Shown here: positions 60,306-64,000 of the stretch, piece by piece
Position numbering within the stretch: the first letter of the stretch is position 1
How the letters are laid out: each line of letters begins with the position of its first letter
NCBI GenBank assembly: GCA_035420085.1
Contig: DAOLUH010000024.1
Span: forward strand, 13,844 to 77,843
Direction of reading: 5' to 3'
Source of the DNA: DSWT01 sp035420085
GTDB lineage: Bacteria; Chloroflexota; Anaerolineae; B4-G1; SLSP01
Length of the DNA: 64,000 nucleotides
Program-made: the position numbers and the translations under genes
Notes under the pieces: model-generated
What the model saw: the letters and a program-made list of their open reading frames with translations, nothing else
What the model was told of the DNA's origin: nothing
Database searches by the model: none

Positions 60306-60606
60306 ACAGCACCTTCCCTTGTTGTATGACTTCCTGCCAGAATGCGTCACCTTTTGTGACATGTTCATTGAGTTGTTCTGGCGTGCGTACCAACAAATCT
60401 AACGGAAAAGAAGGGCGTGCGCGTTTGCGTATCTCGGAGGCAACACGCCAGGTTTTGCCTTCGAATGGCAACACAACCAACATGTCCACATCTGAATCAA
60501 CGACAAAATCCCCACGGGCATAAGAGCCGAATAGAACAATACGTTCCGGTCCAAAATGTTCAGCAATACGCGATGCAAAATTCTGAATCTCCTGCATAGC
60601 GATCAT
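60289..60606 (-). CDS. Minimal nucleotidyltransferase (MNT) antitoxin
   Basis: 105 residues, ATG 60606 with GGAG upstream. The pol-beta nucleotidyltransferase motif VLFGSYARGDFVVDSDVD (near 24-41) has the G-S and D-x-D residues; a third acidic residue follows in PLDLLVRTPEQL. Transfers AMP to the HEPN partner in known MNT-HEPN modules. First gene of the pair. A/T-richer codon use than its neighbours. Confidence 0.88.
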   Translation of the reverse strand: MIAMQEIQNFASRIAEHFGPERIVLFGSYARGDFVVDSDVDMLVVLPFEGKTWRVASEIRKRARPSFPLDLLVRTPEQLNEHVTKGDAFWQEVIQQGKVLYEARS

Positions 60607-60662
60607 TGGCTTGACTCCTTTATCCAGAACATCTTCGACTGAAAAAGTGTGAATTTAATCAT

Positions 60663-62771
60663 TCACTTCAAAATAATCCGTGCATCCACAACCTTTAACC
60701 CTTGCCCCTCCGCATACACCAATACGGGATTGGCGTCCGATTCGGCGATCTCGTCGCCCAGGTCCATAATCATCTGCGAGTAGCGGCTGAGGGCCGCGGC
60801 GAGGGCGGCGCGGTCGCGGGGCGCTTCGCCGCGTGCGCCGGCCAGCAGCGGCGCGCCCTGGATCTCCGACAGCATCCGCTCTGCGTGTTCCGCCGAGATG
60901 GGCGCAACGCGGAAGGTCACGTCTTTGAGGATTTCGATGAAGATGCCGCCCAGACCAAACATCAGCGTGGGGCCAAAGGTCGTGTCGTTGATGGATCCCA
61001 GGATGACTTCCGTGCCGGCGGGCGCCATCTGCTGGACGGCCACGCCGGTGATGCGCGCGTCGGTCTTGTAGGCTTTGGCGTTTGCCAGAATGGTGCGATA
61101 GGTCGCGCGAACCTCATCCGCATGGCGCAGATTCACTTTGACGCCCCCGGCATCCGATTTGTGCAGGATGTCGGGCGACATAATTTTCAGCACCACGGGA
61201 TAGCCCATCGTCTCGGCCAATGCCACTGCTTCATCCTCCGTCGTTGCCAGATCGGTGATGGCGACAGGCAGCCCGTATGCCGCGAACACCTTTTTGGATT
61301 CGATCTCGCTGAGGTGTAGCCGGCCTGCCGCGCGCGCCCGGGCGATGATGGCGCGCGCCGCCGCCTCGTCCACGTCGCGGTACGGCGTGAAGGTCTCCAT
61401 CGCTAAATCGCAATTACGGGCATATTCATGCAGCGCAGCGATGGCGTTCACCGCGATGTCTGGCGCGCCGTAAGTGGGAATGTCGTGCTCCACCAGCCAC
61501 TGCATCGCGCGCCCGGCCTCCGCGCCGCCGATGAACGACACGGCAATGGGCTTGTCCGTCACGCCCGACTCATCCACAGCGCGCTTGATCGCCGCCGCAA
61601 TGTCCATTGGGTCGTTACGCTGCGTCTCGCAGAACAGCACCACCAGGCCATTTACCCAGGGGTGCTGTAATGCCGTCTTTACTGTCGCCAGATATTCCGG
61701 CCAGCCACCCATGCCGGTCAGGTCGGCGGGATTTTTCACCGCGCCGATTTCGGGCACGTAGGCGCGCAACGCGGTCTGCAAATCGTCCGGCGCGAAGCGC
61801 AGCGGGATGCCGTAGCGTTCCGCCGCATCCGTCGCTAGCACGCCCACGCCGCCACCGTTGGAGATGATCATCAGGTTGTTGCCGAGCATCGGCGGTTGCA
61901 ACGAAAGCGCCAGCGTGCGGTCGAACAGGTTATTCAGGTCGGAGGCGCGCACCACGCCGGCCTGTTGCAGCGCGGCGTCGTAAACCTTGCCCTTGCCAGC
62001 CATCGCGCCGGTGTGTGAAAGGGCCGCCGCCGCGCCGTGCGCCGAGACGCCCGATTTGAGCGCAACGATAGGTTTGCGCACCTGCCGCGCGATGTCTAGA
62101 AAGCGCCGCCCGTTCTGGAAACCCTCCACGTAGATTGTGATACACGTTGTCTGGTCGTCCTGATCCAACCACTGGACCAGGTCGCCAAAGTTCACGTCAG
62201 CCATGTTGCCAACGGAGATCATTTTGTCGAAGCCAACGTTGCGGACGTAGCTGGCGACCGTCATCGCAATCAGCAGCGCACCGCTCTGGGAGATCATTGC
62301 GGCCTTGCCCGGCAGCGGCATGAACGGCCCGAAGGAGGCGTTGCACTTGTCGGAGTTGCACATGATGCCCACGATGTTCGGTCCCAGGATGCGCATCCCG
62401 TAACGTTTGGCAACGGCGACCAGTTCGAGTTCCAGGTCTTTGCGCCCGATCTCGCTGTAGCCGGAGGCAACCACGATCAGACCTTTGACGCCCTTCTGCC
62501 CGCACTCTTCAGTCACCGCCAGCGTCCGTGCGGCGGGCACGATCAACATCGCCATGTCAATGTCGCCGGGCACATCCAGCACCGAAGGATACGCCGGCAG
62601 TCCCAGGATGTCCCCGCTTTCCCGGTTGTTGATCGGGTACACCTTTCCCGGATACTGGCAGTCAATGAGGTTTTTTAACGCCAGATAGCCGATTTTGCCC
62701 GGCGTGTTCGACGCACCAATCACGGCGATCGATTGGGGACGCAACAAAGCATTCAAATGATCAGACTCCAC
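60663..62771 (-). CDS. Acyl/acetate-CoA ligase (ADP-forming), fused alpha-beta
   Basis: 702 residues. Converts acyl-CoA plus ADP and phosphate to acid plus ATP (or the reverse). CoA-binding domain (SIAVIGASNTPGKIGYLALK) at the N-terminus, succinyl-CoA-ligase-like domain with phospho-His in AALSHTGAMAGKGKVY (near 255), and a C-terminal ATP-grasp domain (MGYPVVLKIMSPDILHKSDA and GGVKVNLRH near 540). Fused one-chain form. Precedes the BioD/DRTGG protein in the map, encoded on the same strand 166 bp downstream of it, indicating joint acetyl-CoA/acetate metabolism. Confidence 0.93.
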   Translation of the reverse strand: MESDHLNALLRPQSIAVIGASNTPGKIGYLALKNLIDCQYPGKVYPINNRESGDILGLPAYPSVLDVPGDIDMAMLIVPAARTLAVTEECGQKGVKGLIVVASGYSEIGRKDLELELVAVAKRYGMRILGPNIVGIMCNSDKCNASFGPFMPLPGKAAMISQSGALLIAMTVASYVRNVGFDKMISVGNMADVNFGDLVQWLDQDDQTTCITIYVEGFQNGRRFLDIARQVRKPIVALKSGVSAHGAAAALSHTGAMAGKGKVYDAALQQAGVVRASDLNNLFDRTLALSLQPPMLGNNLMIISNGGGVGVLATDAAERYGIPLRFAPDDLQTALRAYVPEIGAVKNPADLTGMGGWPEYLATVKTALQHPWVNGLVVLFCETQRNDPMDIAAAIKRAVDESGVTDKPIAVSFIGGAEAGRAMQWLVEHDIPTYGAPDIAVNAIAALHEYARNCDLAMETFTPYRDVDEAAARAIIARARAAGRLHLSEIESKKVFAAYGLPVAITDLATTEDEAVALAETMGYPVVLKIMSPDILHKSDAGGVKVNLRHADEVRATYRTILANAKAYKTDARITGVAVQQMAPAGTEVILGSINDTTFGPTLMFGLGGIFIEILKDVTFRVAPISAEHAERMLSEIQGAPLLAGARGEAPRDRAALAAALSRYSQMIMDLGDEIAESDANPVLVYAEGQGLKVVDARIILK

Positions 62772-62937
62772 GCTGATGCCTCCTAGAGATAGTAATCAGT
62801 AATTGGTAATTGGTAATCAGTCCACTGTTTACCAGTTACTGATTACTATTTACCAATTACCCCCTAAAATCAAAAGTTGCAAGTTATAAGAGGATTATAA
62901 CTTGCAACCTTTAACTTTCAATATCAACTTGTAACTT
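62772..62937. repeat. Heptanucleotide arrays 7a and 7b
   Basis: AGTAATC/GGTAATT units (62790-62820) face TTACTGA/TTACCAA units (62830-62862) as an inverted pair. They are directly followed by a second family, TTGCAAG/TTATAAG facing ATAACTT/GCAACCT/TAACTTT (62874-62937). Fills the whole spacer between the acyl-CoA ligase start and the stop of the BioD/DRTGG gene. Confidence 0.8.
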
Positions 62938-64000
62938 TTAGTCCGTGACGTCCAGTCCTAAGCTGTGGTACAGACGTTTGAAGTCGAAATGCGTTTCCAA
63001 CAACGCTTCAAACTGGTCCAGCTTGGCTTTCTGTCCCAGGCGCGTCTTGCCGAAGATGTCATCAATGGCATCCACGGTCTCCATCGTGTTCTTGCGCACC
63101 AGGAGCACGGGCACGCCGATCTCTTCGGCGCGGCGCAACACTTCGGGCACCGGTCGCAGGTGGCCGGTGAGGATGAGGCACTGCGTCGCCGTTTCCATCG
63201 AGACCAGTTGGATGTCGGTCCGGTCGCCGCCGGTGATGACGGCCTTTGTGCCGGGGATGCGGCGCATCCGGGGCAGCGCCTGTTCCGCGCTCATCGCGCC
63301 GACCATCAGGTTCTCAACCAGAACGTGCTTCTTGTCCTCACACGCCAGGAACTCGGCGTCCAGCACTTCGGCGATTTCACCGACGCTGATGGCCTGGAGC
63401 TGCTCGCGCAGCGGCAACACGCCCAACGTGGGAATCCCGCGCCCTTCCATACAGGAGAAACACTCTTGCAGGCCGGGCAAGTCAGATTCGGGGACAGCGT
63501 TGATGGCCAGGCCGATCATCCGTTCCTTGAACTGGCGCTGCGCGTCCACGCAGGCGTCGCCCATGCTCACCGGGTTGCGGTACCGGATCATCGCCAGCAC
63601 CGGCAAATCCAGACGGTTGGCGACCGCCACTGGATCAACCTCCAGGCTCAAGCCCTCGCGCAGGGATGCGCCGCCTTCGACGAGCATAATATCCTTGCCA
63701 ACGCTGATCCGCTGATAGGCCGCTTCAATCTGCGGCATCAGGTCGCGGTCAATGCAACCACAGCGCAGTTCTTGCACCAGCGAGGGCGCCAGCACCACGC
63801 CGACCATCGCCGCCAGTGGGTCTTCCACGTTCAGGATTTTGCGGATGAACGTGGCGTCTTCGTCGTAGACCCGTCCCGGCAGGGGTTCCCACGGGTATGT
63901 TGAAACCGGCTTGAAGTAGCCGACTTTGTAACCGGCCTTCTGCAAGCGTTGCCCCAGCGCCAGACAGAACGCCGTTTTGCCGCTGAACCGTTGTACTGAG
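62938..64000 (-). CDS. BioD-like/DRTGG-domain (phosphotransacetylase-associated) protein, 5' end beyond window
   Basis: The frame is open to the window edge, so the start is missing; 353 residues are visible. The visible N-terminus contains RFSGKTAFCLALGQRLQKAG, the downstream part of a dethiobiotin-synthetase-like P-loop, so an internal TTG at 63945 is not the start. VGYFKPVSTYPW and MLVEGGASLREGLSLEVDP follow (BioD-like). The C-terminal part (about 215-330) holds the DRTGG-type motif VITGGDRTDIQLVSM. Such modules precede phosphotransacetylase or stand alone beside ADP-forming ligases. Function probably regulatory or in CoA/acetate metabolism. Confidence 0.8.
   Translation of the reverse strand, partial: SVQRFSGKTAFCLALGQRLQKAGYKVGYFKPVSTYPWEPLPGRVYDEDATFIRKILNVEDPLAAMVGVVLAPSLVQELRCGCIDRDLMPQIEAAYQRISVGKDIMLVEGGASLREGLSLEVDPVAVANRLDLPVLAMIRYRNPVSMGDACVDAQRQFKERMIGLAINAVPESDLPGLQECFSCMEGRGIPTLGVLPLREQLQAISVGEIAEVLDAEFLACEDKKHVLVENLMVGAMSAEQALPRMRRIPGTKAVITGGDRTDIQLVSMETATQCLILTGHLRPVPEVLRRAEEIGVPVLLVRKNTMETVDAIDDIFGKTRLGQKAKLDQFEALLETHFDFKRLYHSLGLDVTD

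Noticed and set aside
63943..63945. TTG as start of the BioD/DRTGG protein
   Set aside because: The frame is open upstream to the window edge and encodes the downstream part of a P-loop (SGKTAF), so the real start lies outside.
1..64000. tRNA, rRNA or known riboswitch
   Set aside because: Spacers were read for cloverleaf ends, T-loop GGTTCRANNCC and known aptamer cores; none was convincing. A covariance-model scan would be decisive.

Overview
The window looks like a chromosome segment of a Chloroflexota (Anaerolineae-like) bacterium. This is inferred from the gene mix and the GC-rich codon use: split gatCA/gatB, a fused ADP-forming acyl-CoA ligase beside a BioD/DRTGG protein, fhs-folD, PBP1C with an alpha-2-macroglobulin, and STAND ATPases. 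The spacers also carry unusually many palindromic and heptanucleotide repeats. No rRNA, tRNA, CRISPR array or phage genes were seen. Both window edges cut a gene: a secreted Fn3-like protein on the left and a BioD-like/DRTGG protein on the right.

Layout. 1-3.8 kb: a truncated secreted Fn3-repeat protein diverges from a baeRF-type release-factor-like protein, followed by a small membrane protein. 3.8-11.5 kb (minus strand): gdhA, gatB, an aminotransferase, a sugar nucleotidyltransferase, a PIN protein with a small partner, gatA and gatC. 11.7-30 kb (plus strand): HD hydrolase, an atypical TyrA-like protein, a GT4 glycosyltransferase, MFS, an L,D-transpeptidase with LysM, an S49 peptidase and its DUF4350-like partner, priA, a quinate-dehydrogenase-like/NTP-transferase/PAP2 trio, an Sm-like (Hfq-like) small protein with a nucleotidyltransferase, and PBP1C. 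30-38 kb: a histidine kinase and a 2029-residue thioester alpha-2-macroglobulin lipoprotein. 38-40 kb: an island of two toxin-antitoxin pairs, the first flanked by two copies of the alpha-2-macroglobulin 3' end. 40-46.9 kb: a tight three-gene operon of two STAND-type NTPases and a radical SAM/SPASM protein. 47-53 kb (minus strand): an FNR-type reductase and the run fhs-folD-MFS-ChrB-like. 53-64 kb: a double solute-binding lipoprotein, a hybrid histidine kinase with an MBL/rhodanese protein, a HEPN/MNT pair, and the acyl-CoA ligase (ADP-forming) with the BioD/DRTGG protein.

How the genes fit together. GatCAB provides indirect Gln/Asn-tRNA charging. Fhs and FolD form the folate C1 branch. The ADP-forming ligase with the BioD/DRTGG protein suggests acetyl-CoA/acetate energy metabolism. 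PBP1C, alpha-2-macroglobulin and the L,D-transpeptidase indicate cell-envelope work. The most promising undescribed system is the 40.0-46.9 kb operon. In its second protein, a complete RbsB-like sugar-binding domain appears to be nested inside the NTPase module, between the P-loop and Walker B, followed by TPRs. This protein is encoded with an effector-associated-domain-like NTPase and a radical SAM enzyme that has a Cys-rich N-terminus. A second notable feature is a set of seven sequence-unrelated tandem arrays that share a strict 7-nt period, several of them folded as inverted pairs and one lying inside a coding sequence.
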